Assembly: GCA_013696535.1 (NCBI GenBank)
Contig: JACCYI010000177.1
Span: forward strand, 1-6,919
Direction: 5' to 3'
Origin: Solirubrobacterales bacterium
GTDB lineage: Bacteria > Actinomycetota > Thermoleophilia > Solirubrobacterales > Solirubrobacteraceae
Length of the DNA: 6,919 nt
Shown here: positions 1 to 6,077 of the stretch, piece after piece
Numbering within the stretch: the first letter of the stretch is position 1
How the letters are laid out: each line of letters begins with the position of its first letter
The notes under the pieces: model-generated
Seen by the model: only the letters and a program-made list of their open reading frames with translations
The model's database searches: none
What the model was told of the DNA's origin: nothing
Translations under genes and position numbers: made by a program

Positions 1-79
1 CCTCGCACAGTGCGAACCGCTCAGATGCACGGTGAAATCGCGGGACGCTGCTCGCGCGAACCTTCCGGCAGGTCGGGTT

Positions 80-101
80 CGGCGGCGTATCGGCGGCGTA
101 T
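80..101. repeat. 11-bp tandem repeat abutting the lyase stop codon
   Basis: CGGCGGCGTAT occurs twice back to back (80-90 and 91-101), and the second copy ends exactly at the lyase stop codon (102-104, CTA on the + strand). A short palindrome, CGCAC-A-GTGCG, lies at 4-14. There is no T-tract or strong stem that would make this a Rho-independent terminator, and nothing else is recognisable in 1-101. The repeat may be simple slippage. Confidence 0.6.
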
Positions 102-1511
102 CTATGGGAGCACGCGGCGGCTGAACGCGGCGGCCAGGAGCTCGGCGTCGGGTCCGAGTCGGCGAGGTTCCTCAATCGGCGGGAAAGAGGCGCGCACTTC
201 GTCTAGGAAGGAGGCGAGTGCCGGCGGCGGCGGTTGCGCGGCAACGTGGAGCGCCTGTGAGGCGCGCGCCGCGAGCACGGCCAGCACCCGATCAAGGCAG
301 GTGCCGACCGCAACCGCCTTGCCCCACGCCGAGAAGGCGGGAGAGGGCAAGTCGTTCTGGCCGAAGCCACCAAGGCCAAGCACAGTCGTTTGCGCGAGGG
401 TTCTCGCCTCGTCGGCATAGCCGGCGGCTGCCATGTGCAACGGCTTGGCCAGCCACTCGCCAGCGAGCAGAGGAGCGCTGACCGGGTGCTGGAAAAGCTT
501 GTCGACGTGACGCTGAGCGAGCTGGGCGACGTCGGCCCACGCATGCGCCAGTGCGTCCAGAGCGGGATGCGCGCGATCGTTGTGGTAGCCACCGTTTGAG
601 ATCAAAGCGCCGAGCGGACGCTGCTCGCTTGGCGGCAGGAAGACCGGGTTGTCGGTCACGGAAGCCAGCGCGCTCGCCGCCGTACGTTCAGCCTGGGCCT
701 GGGCATCGCGCACCCGGCCCAGGACCCGGGGCAGCACGCGATAACTCACCGGGGCTTGATGCGCCTGGCGTTCGGGCGCGCCGCCATCAAGCAGAGCCGC
801 GAACGAATGCAGAGCGTCAGCTTCCTGGTTGTCACCCCACAAATCCCCGAGCTCAGGAGCGAAGGCCTCAAGCGGCGCCCGAATCGCTTCAACCGACAAC
901 GCGAAGGTGCGCTCGGCTAGCGCAATCCGGGCTTGCCCAGCGAGCGCCGCGTCGGCGACCATTGCCGCAGCACAAGGCGAGCCGTTGATCAGCGCCATCT
1001 TTTCTCTTGACTCAAGCTCGACTTGTTCGGCCAGCGCGGAGAAGAGGTGGCCGAGAGCAAGAATCTCGCCCGAACCGCCGTTTCCTCGCGCCGGCACGGC
1101 GGGAAGCAGTCCGCCGTCGAGCATGGCTGCCACCGCGTTCGCGACCAGGGCACGCGCACCCGCATGCCCTTCGACCAAGTTCGCGAGCCGCGCCAGCACA
1201 ATTGCGCGAACGACGCGCTCAGGCAACGGCTCGCCGAACGAGGCCGCAGTCCACAAACCCGACGGCCCAGCCGCGGCAGCGGCGTCGCTGAGCACCGCGC
1301 TCCCAGCATCACCTGGCCCGGTCGTCACCCCATACAAGAGCGCGCCAGGGTCATCGGCCAGCCGAGCCTCGACGAACGCATTGAGCCCCGCATGCGCCCG
1401 ACCCATCCGCTCGGCGACCTCAGGCCCAAGGGTCACGCCCTCACCCTCCCACGCAACTCGCCGCACAGCGTCGATCGTCAAGTCCGCACGACTCAGGACG
1501 TCAACGCTCAC
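102..1511 (-). CDS. Divergent MIO-type aromatic amino acid ammonia-lyase/aminomutase (HAL/PAL family)
   Basis: This is a cytosolic homologue of histidine/phenylalanine/tyrosine ammonia-lyases, which eliminate or shift the alpha-amino group of an aromatic amino acid using an MIO cofactor made from an internal Ala-Ser-Gly. Numbering is from GTG 1511 (469 aa). Visible are the YGVTTGPG loop (Tyr60, equivalent to HAL Tyr53), the cofactor segment GNGGSGEILALGHL (triad Gly146-Ser147-Gly148), ALINGS (Asn176), QAPVSYR (Gln252, Arg258), SVTDNP and GGYHND (Tyr309, near HAL Phe329), and GQNDLPSP (Asn386, at HAL Glu414). Three positions are unusual: GSG replaces ASG, Val255 sits where HAL has Tyr280, and Asn386 replaces Glu or Gln. 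The segment between the cofactor loop and ALING is about 25 residues shorter than in HAL. The frame stays open to GTG 1595 (497 aa), but HAL-like homology and the spacing to the first Tyr fit 1511 better; a weak AAGGTGG lies 12 nt upstream of it. Family assignment is firm; substrate and activity are unknown. Confidence 0.88.
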   Translation of the reverse strand: MSVDVLSRADLTIDAVRRVAWEGEGVTLGPEVAERMGRAHAGLNAFVEARLADDPGALLYGVTTGPGDAGSAVLSDAAAAAGPSGLWTAASFGEPLPERVVRAIVLARLANLVEGHAGARALVANAVAAMLDGGLLPAVPARGNGGSGEILALGHLFSALAEQVELESREKMALINGSPCAAAMVADAALAGQARIALAERTFALSVEAIRAPLEAFAPELGDLWGDNQEADALHSFAALLDGGAPERQAHQAPVSYRVLPRVLGRVRDAQAQAERTAASALASVTDNPVFLPPSEQRPLGALISNGGYHNDRAHPALDALAHAWADVAQLAQRHVDKLFQHPVSAPLLAGEWLAKPLHMAAAGYADEARTLAQTTVLGLGGFGQNDLPSPAFSAWGKAVAVGTCLDRVLAVLAARASQALHVAAQPPPPALASFLDEVRASFPPIEEPRRLGPDAELLAAAFSRRVLP

Positions 1512-2102
1512 CGTCCGAGCATGCCACCTTGCGATAACCGCCGCAGTGCGCAGGACTCCCGGCAGCTCAACCGTTCCCTCCCTTACCTGCAGCACTCGCG
1601 CGTCTTGCGCAAAGGGGCAGTGAGGGTCCGGGCCTGACTGACTGCTCCTTTTCGGGCGAAGCGCTAATCCGGCACCGGGATCTTCGGTGCTTCTTACAGG
1701 CGGTGGCAGGATCCGGCGGAGCGATCCGCTACAACCTCGCTCCAGGTTTATGCCGATCTGAGCGAGCGCTCGCTGCGCGTGGCCGCAACCAGGAAGCGAG
1801 TTCTTGGCCGGCGTCCGCGAGCGTCTGTCCTGCGGGTGGCCTCGACGCGTTCCTCCTCAGAAGTGGCAGGAGGCTCAGGTGCCGGGCTCCTCGCTTCCGG
1901 CCGCGAGACCCGCCAGTGGTGGGCCTCAGGCTTCTTCTTGACCCCTCCCGGCGAATCCAGCGAGCGATTGGCGTGTGACGTGAACCACTCTTGCCCACGG
2001 GCACAAGTCCGGCTTCGGTGCTGAGCCCTTGCCTCGCGGATCATGACCGGGTGACGTGCCAGGAGAGGCAGCCACGCGCGCTTCCGGGCCGGTGAACGCC
2101 GC
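1512..2102. other. Gap with no recognisable gene
   Basis: About 590 bases separate the acyltransferase stop from the preferred lyase start (507 if the lyase starts at 1595). Open frames exist on both strands, but their translations are Arg/Ser/Pro-rich and match no family I know, so I do not call them genes. Two inverted repeats are visible. GCACCG/CGGTGC at 1672-1690 has a 7-nt loop. An imperfect 22-bp repeat at 1987-2008 is centred on CCC-AC-GGG and pairs at 8 of 10 positions per arm. A Shine-Dalgarno-like AAAAGGAG on the minus strand (complement near 1648-1655) has no start codon at the right distance. No convincing promoter was found, so it is unclear whether the lyase is cotranscribed with the acyltransferase. 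Confidence 0.5.
1987..2008. repeat. Imperfect inverted repeat downstream of the acyltransferase
   Basis: The arms run outward from the centre CCC-AC-GGG and pair at 8 of 10 positions, with two mismatches in the middle of each arm. It lies about 95 bases past the acyltransferase stop on the transcribed minus strand. No U-rich tail follows, so it is not a standard terminator; an operator or a chance palindrome are equally possible. Confidence 0.3.
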
Positions 2103-3929
2103 TCATCTGGCGTCGGCGGCCACTTGGCGCTCGCCGGCGAGGAGTTCCTCGAGCTCAGCGACCGCTTTGGGGAGCTCCCGGGCGAACGCCGCCATCTGCT
2201 CACTGACCGTTCGCGGAGTGCTCAGGTAGAGGTCGAAGCGATCGGGAAGCATCGCGTAGCCCACTCCGATGCACTTCTGGCTCGTCGAGCCGAAGCCCCA
2301 GTAGCGGACGTTCGAGGAGGGCACCGCGCTCGTGCTCAAGTAGTCGTCGCGCATGGTCAGCCAACCGGGGCTCTCGTACAGCTCGAGCGAAGCGGTCACG
2401 CCAAGCTCTGCTCCGCGACGCTTCTGGATCATCTGCAGCTCCCACAGGTGCTGCTCCGGCGCTTGCCCCGCCTGACACTCCTTGGCCCGCTGCACGTGCT
2501 TCTCTGCCGCGGAGCGCAACGCTTCCCGTCTGGTTCGCGCGTCGGTCTTGGGGTCGTCCATCGCGCTGACGAACTGCTTCACCTCAGGAGTGACGACGCG
2601 CATCGCCTCGGTGCGCCCGTGCCGAAAGCTTCGGGTGGCGATTGACTCGTACGTGGTGCCGACGTGACCCTTGGCGCGCTGGTGTGCCAGTTGATAGGCC
2701 ATATGCGCGAAGGCGTCCGGCGATACGCCGAGCCGTTTGGCCCTATCGCTGGTGAAGTCAATCGAAAGGGTGGTCGTCGCGGTGTCGGCCGCGAAGGAGG
2801 CGAACGCTTCGCCGGCCGCCTGCACATCGGACCGAAGGTCGGTGTCGAGGACGAAGTCCAGCGGCGCGGGTGCCGGAAGTCCCTGCTTTTGCGCACCTGA
2901 CCGACGGGAGTGCTCCTCGCCTGAGGAGCCCATGATCGCGTCGATCAGGCCGATGACCGTCGTGCCGTCCAGGTTGCAGTGCTCCCCGTTGTAGCCCGCC
3001 GTCCCGTCGGCGAAGACGATGAAGGACACGGCCTTGTCAAACCAGCGGTTGGCGCTGTCGCCGTGCAGCAGCTGGTCGGCCGCCGCTAGGGCGTCGGCAG
3101 GTGCACTGTCCTCGAGGCACACGCAGAACAACGCGGTCTCCATGGTCTCGAGCGCTTCCGCGTTACGTGGGTCCGCCTCGAGCAGGGCCTGGCGGCTCGC
3201 CGCCCACTCCGCCCTCACCTTGGTGGTGAGATGCCCCACCGACGTGGCCGGCGAAGCCGGGGTCCGACCGGACGCCATGACCGCGCGCAGACCGGCGGCG
3301 ATCTCCTCGAGCGCGTGGGGATGGCCGTCCGGACCGATCACGTCCATCCGAAAGGCGTTCCCCCGATGGAAGACGATGATGTGTCGCTCCCGGGAGGCAC
3401 CCGGCCAATTCTCGCTGTAGGGCGTGCGCGAAGTGTCCCGCAGCGCCCCAGGGATACGGGTGGACGAGAACAGGTACTTGTTCTGCTCCATGGTCAGCGG
3501 ACGGCCACGCTGGACCGTCGGCGGCAGCAGCTGCTCGTCGATGAGCCCCTTGTAGGCGAGAGCGCCCGCGACGATCCCAGCTGCGCGGTCGACCTGACCC
3601 TCACTCCTGTTTTCGAAGAGGAAGAAGAAGTTCGCGTTGAGGGCGATCCGATCTCGGCGCCCGAGGTAGCGATCCGCCCAGAACGCGTCAAGCCAGCTTT
3701 GCGCGCCGGAATCTGAGTCATAGGCCTCAAGCGCAGCCTGAAGAGGGCCGGCGGACGGCAGGAAGGACGCCACCGCGGACTCGGTCGCGGCCATCTCGTC
3801 GGCAGTCAACAACGGCGCACACCACTCGAGGAGACGGTCGCAGCTCTCTTGAAGCGTCGGAAGCGGTACCCGGGGCAGCTGCTCCTCGTTACCGAACGTT
3901 TGCGGCGACAAGTCTTGGCTGGCGGGCAC
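2103..3929 (-). CDS. Choline/carnitine O-acyltransferase family protein
   Basis: A 608-residue protein, the usual length for carnitine acetyltransferase-type enzymes, which move an acyl group between CoA and the hydroxyl of carnitine or choline. The N-terminal half has the family pattern LPRVPLPTL (18-26), WLDAFWADRYLGRR (79-92), and IIVFHRGNAFRMDV (184-197). The catalytic motif is NGEHCNLDG (314-322) with His317 as general base. TTYESIATRSFRHGRTE (425-441) keeps the Tyr427 and Thr440 equivalents of CrAT Tyr452 and Thr465, and LSTS (531-534) is the conserved Ser-Thr-Ser motif. At APEQHLWEL (490-498), Gln493 falls where carnitine enzymes have the Arg that binds the carnitine carboxylate (DRHL) and choline acetyltransferase has Asn. 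No signal peptide or membrane segment is seen. The GTG start has AAAGGA 5 nt upstream and is well supported. The reading frame is undamaged although the gene just upstream is broken. Family is certain; the acyl acceptor is probably not ordinary carnitine (inference). Confidence 0.92.
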   Translation of the reverse strand: MPASQDLSPQTFGNEEQLPRVPLPTLQESCDRLLEWCAPLLTADEMAATESAVASFLPSAGPLQAALEAYDSDSGAQSWLDAFWADRYLGRRDRIALNANFFFLFENRSEGQVDRAAGIVAGALAYKGLIDEQLLPPTVQRGRPLTMEQNKYLFSSTRIPGALRDTSRTPYSENWPGASRERHIIVFHRGNAFRMDVIGPDGHPHALEEIAAGLRAVMASGRTPASPATSVGHLTTKVRAEWAASRQALLEADPRNAEALETMETALFCVCLEDSAPADALAAADQLLHGDSANRWFDKAVSFIVFADGTAGYNGEHCNLDGTTVIGLIDAIMGSSGEEHSRRSGAQKQGLPAPAPLDFVLDTDLRSDVQAAGEAFASFAADTATTTLSIDFTSDRAKRLGVSPDAFAHMAYQLAHQRAKGHVGTTYESIATRSFRHGRTEAMRVVTPEVKQFVSAMDDPKTDARTRREALRSAAEKHVQRAKECQAGQAPEQHLWELQMIQKRRGAELGVTASLELYESPGWLTMRDDYLSTSAVPSSNVRYWGFGSTSQKCIGVGYAMLPDRFDLYLSTPRTVSEQMAAFARELPKAVAELEELLAGERQVAADAR

Positions 3930-3934
3930 GATGA

Positions 3935-3940
3935 TCCTTT
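3935..3940 (-). promoter_or_regulatory. Ribosome binding site of the acyltransferase
   Basis: On the minus strand AAAGGA sits 5 nt before the GTG at 3929. This is the clearest Shine-Dalgarno in the window and fixes the start at GTG rather than a downstream codon. Confidence 0.75.
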
Positions 3941-3967
3941 CTCGGGGCTAGCGGTCGCCGCAGAACC

Positions 3968-4532
3968 TCAGTCCAACAACTGATCGACCTCACGGTCCGG
4001 CGCGCCGAGGACTCGTGGGCAGGCGTGACGCGGCCGCACAGCTGTCTTGTCCGCGCGGCCTTGCCGACCACACCGGGGCGCTCGCTGTAGGCGAAGATCG
4101 CCGAGTGGCGCTCCGCGAGACCCCCGACCGCGGTCACGCGGTGCAGGGAATAGCGCCCGGCGAATAGCTGCAAGTCGCCCGGACGCAACGCCAGGCGATG
4201 GATTAGGCGCTCGCGAGCGACGAACGCGTTGCCCCGCTCCATCGAGATGCGGGCAGGGTGCCCGTCCGGAAGCGATGAGTCCACCGGCATGTCGTAGAAG
4301 TTGACCGTCTCGACGTCGTAGTAGGCCAGAGGAGCGATTTCCTCCCCCTCGCGCCGCAGGGATTCGTGCAGGTCGGGCCGGATGAAGCCAGGCAACATGC
4401 AGCACCCGACGGTGCTCAAAACCCACCGCACACAGCCACCAGAGTACACCAGCCGATACCACCAGGCTCAGACAGCGGATAGCGGGCAGTGTCGATCACA
4501 CGCGCAACAACCGACGCATTGGAAGTCTTCAT
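3968..4532 (-). pseudogene. HalD/BesD-type Fe(II)/2-oxoglutarate amino-acid oxygenase, broken
   Basis: The family hydroxylates or chlorinates free amino acids using Fe(II) and 2-oxoglutarate. The remnant can be rebuilt across three reading-frame segments. Segment 1 starts at ATG 4532 (GGAG 8 nt upstream) and reads MKTSNASVVARVIDTARYPL, carrying the family's N-terminal RYPL-x2-PG pattern; it hits a TGA near 4418. A one-base shift in the GGTGGGTTTTG run moves to segment 2, which reads STVGCCMLPGFIRPDLHESL and later GDLQLFAGRYSLHRVTAVGG. This includes the distal metal His (SLHRV) and the 2OG-binding Arg 11 residues later. Near 4003-4010 a second shift in a GCGC run restores the natural end, APDREVDQLLD, stopping at 3968. 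Between NAFVARERLIHR and LALRPGD the family normally has about 95-100 residues including the HxD/HxG iron-binding motif; here they are absent. Total span corresponds to about 188 codons against roughly 250-260 expected. The comparison is from memory of the family. Without the deleted motif, hydroxylase and halogenase cannot be told apart. Confidence 0.75.
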
Positions 4533-4924
4533 TCGCGCCGCTCCACGGACGCGCTCGAGGTGCCGTTACAAAGCCGACGACGGTACTCCAGCCACGACGC
4601 TGGATGACAGCGGCCGTCTCCGGCCGGCCGAAGCGGACGCTTCCGGCTGATTGGCATTGACTGAACCACGCCAAATCGAATACCCAGAGCAGACACCCAC
4701 GAACGCCACGACATGGTTCCTCACGCTATATCCGCGGTGTCGGCCGGAGTGGGCACTACGGGCCCTGCGATCGCGATCGCACGAATGGCGTGCAGCGCGA
4801 AGGACGCTGCCCGCCTAACCCACACAAGCGTGGGGCTCAGGAGCACCGCGTCTTGGGCCGGTCGACGTATCCGAGCCGGATTTCGGAGGGATCGGTCGAC
4901 ACGCATATCCGTGGCACTTCAACG
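4533..4924. other. Divergent intergenic region with GC-rich hairpins
   Basis: No intact gene was found. Two adjacent inverted repeats stand out: GGCCG-TCTC-CGGCC (4612-4625) and GAAGC-GGAC-GCTTC (4630-4643), the latter extended by GCC/GGC across a one-base bulge (4627-4647). A possible + strand -35 TTGACT lies at 4657-4662, but no good -10 follows at 17 nt, so I do not call a promoter. The + frame around 4738-4800 contains a Gly/Thr-rich stretch that could be the eroded substrate-loop part of the decarboxylase downstream; the match is too weak to assert. Confidence 0.4.
4541..4544 (-). promoter_or_regulatory. Relic ribosome binding site of the broken oxygenase
   Basis: GGAG on the minus strand lies 8 nt before ATG 4532. 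This ATG is in a different frame from the longer downstream open segment, so the site is the main evidence, along with the RYPL motif, that the gene began here. Confidence 0.45.
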
Positions 4925-5190
4925 TCAGCCGAGACGCACTTCTCCGTTGCCAAGGCAGCGACGGCACTCGGCGTGGGGCTTGCGCCGGTGGGCGTCGACC
5001 GCGACCGCCGGCTTGACCCGGCGGCACTGCGCACCGCGATCGTCTCTGACCGTGCTGCTGGCTTGTTGCCGATCTGCGTCGTCGCCAACGCCGGCACAAC
5101 GTCCACCGGTGCCGTCGACCCGCTGGACGCGGTGTCCACCGTCGCGGCCGACGCGGGCGTCTGGCCCGCTCCTGCTGAGAGAGCACCAAG
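4925..5190 (+). pseudogene. Internal fragment of a PLP-dependent group II amino-acid decarboxylase
   Basis: These enzymes remove the alpha-carboxyl of aromatic amino acids, glutamate, diaminobutyrate and similar substrates using pyridoxal phosphate. From 4925 to 5164 the translation begins SAETHFSVAKAATALG, with the His that stacks on PLP. It continues through a PVGVDRDRRLDPAAL-type stretch and DRAAGLLPICVVANAGTTST, then GAVDPL, and ends at AADAGVW. All are recognisable, in order, as the middle of the catalytic domain. After VW the family has LHVDAAYGG with the PLP-contacting Asp. Here that is missing, and GPLLLREH resumes in another frame at 5165-5190, which fits a small deletion. The N-terminal third and the Lys-bearing HKW region are absent; about 90 codons of an expected 450-500 survive. 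At 5215-5290 a third frame shows LLGFKKEVCRRLVSPLWRRV, which I cannot place. The fragment is non-functional; the original substrate cannot be told. Confidence 0.75.
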
Positions 5191-5298
5191 AGCCGTGCCG
5201 GTCCGCGGCGACCGCTCCTTGGGTTCAAGAAGGAGGTGTGCCGGCGCCTGGTGTCGCCGCTTTGGCGACGGGTCCGAAGCAACAGCGGGGGCAAGGGC

Positions 5299-5763
5299 CT
5301 AGTCGCGGCGCCGGTAGGTCACTCTCAGGTCGTCCTGCCAGTCGCCCGGTGTCCGCGCTAGCTGCCACCGGCCCTGGAAGCCGTCGTGGCCGATCGTCGC
5401 CGAGTAGCGCTGGGCGAACTCCGGGTCGTCGCGCCACATACGCAGCACGCCGTCCTCGAGCGCGATGCCGTACGTGCGGCGCACGCCCCGCGAGTCGAAG
5501 TACTCCATGATCAGGCCGTCGTCGGCCTCAGGGGCGCCGATAACGCAGATCGCGTCGGGAAACGACTCGTGGTCGTTGTGGGAGCGCTGGACGAGGAAGT
5601 GGCCACCCTCGAGCCACTCGAACATGATGCTTCCCGGCACGACGGCGTCGAATAAAGGGTGGGTCGCCTCGGTGGCCCAGTTGCCGATCAGCACTTTGAA
5701 CGGCTCGAGGGCGGAATCTCGCTCAGTCATGTCCATTGGACCAGCGCACCGCGCCGGACTCAT
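5299..5763 (-). CDS. Small lipocalin-like (GxW) protein of unknown function
   Basis: A 154-residue soluble protein with no signal peptide or membrane segment. Residues 21-31 (PFKVLIGNWAT) carry the GxW motif typical of lipocalin/FABP-like barrels, followed by alternating strands with turns rich in Gly, Asp and Glu: SIMFEWLEGGHFLVQR (45-60), AICVIG (71-76), LIMEYFDSRGVRRTYGI (84-100), VLRMWRDD (106-113), and a terminal DDLRVTYRR. It resembles small actinobacterial hypothetical proteins of the DUF1579/heme-binding-like barrel type; I recognise the pattern but no characterised member. Possible starts are ATG 5763, 5736 and 5730; none has a good Shine-Dalgarno, and homology begins only around residue 19, so the shorter forms are plausible. 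It is undamaged although broken genes lie on both sides. No functional link to the neighbours is visible. Confidence 0.8.
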   Translation of the reverse strand: MSPARCAGPMDMTERDSALEPFKVLIGNWATEATHPLFDAVVPGSIMFEWLEGGHFLVQRSHNDHESFPDAICVIGAPEADDGLIMEYFDSRGVRRTYGIALEDGVLRMWRDDPEFAQRYSATIGHDGFQGRWQLARTPGDWQDDLRVTYRRRD

Positions 5764-5805
5764 CGCTCATTGCCGCGAAGGCGTGCGGCGCTCCGGTTTC
5801 CATTC

Positions 5806-5970
5806 GTGAACGGGATGGCGAATCTCGTGGTCCTCGTCGGAACGCCACTCGTCGGCCTGACCTTCTCACTCTCGAGCGAAGGGCGCGTCGGCTTCGTCGC
5901 GATCGCCATCATCTGGTTGACGGCGCTGGCGTTTCTGCCGTCGCGGCGATTCCTCGTCGAGGAGAGCTAG
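5806..5970 (+). pseudogene. C-terminal remnant of a membrane transporter (probably MFS)
   Basis: The 54 residues from GTG 5806 contain two membrane helices: NLVVLVGTPLVGLTF, then, after the polar loop SLSSEGRVG, FVAIAIIWLTALAFLP, followed by a short basic/acidic tail SRRFLVEES and a stop. The arrangement, including a leading NGMANL and Gly-rich first helix, looks like helices 11-12 of a 12-helix MFS exporter. The frame upstream of 5806 overlaps the start of the minus-strand lipocalin-like gene and has no hydrophobic segments, so the first ten helices are gone. A genuine two-helix small protein is the alternative, but no ribosome binding site is visible. Confidence 0.5.
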
Positions 5971-6077
5971 CCGACGGCGCAAAACACGCAACGACGCCTG
6001 TGGCGCTGGGTGGCTCGTCTACGAACGTTGCTCGCTCCTGGGATCCGATCGGTCACCTCGCCGCCGCCCAGCGGCCC

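Noticed and set aside
829..1623. 264-codon open frame on the + strand
   Set aside because: Opposite the lyase gene; Ala/Ser/Arg-rich with no family match, a typical high-GC antisense frame.
1672..1690. GCACCG/CGGTGC hairpin followed by TTCTT as a terminator
   Set aside because: Six base pairs only, a poor T-tract, and no + strand gene ends upstream of it.
1748..2203. 151-codon minus-strand frame after the acyltransferase
   Set aside because: It overlaps the acyltransferase C-terminus in another frame and is Arg/Pro/Ser-rich without motifs or a ribosome binding site.
4657..4690. Promoter with -35 TTGACT
   Set aside because: No acceptable -10 at 16-18 nt, and the gene it would serve is a fragment.
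4713..5510. 265-codon + strand frame
   Set aside because: Only 5165-5190 resembles a real protein (decarboxylase piece). The rest is Arg/Ser/Pro-rich and its end runs antisense to the intact lipocalin-like gene.
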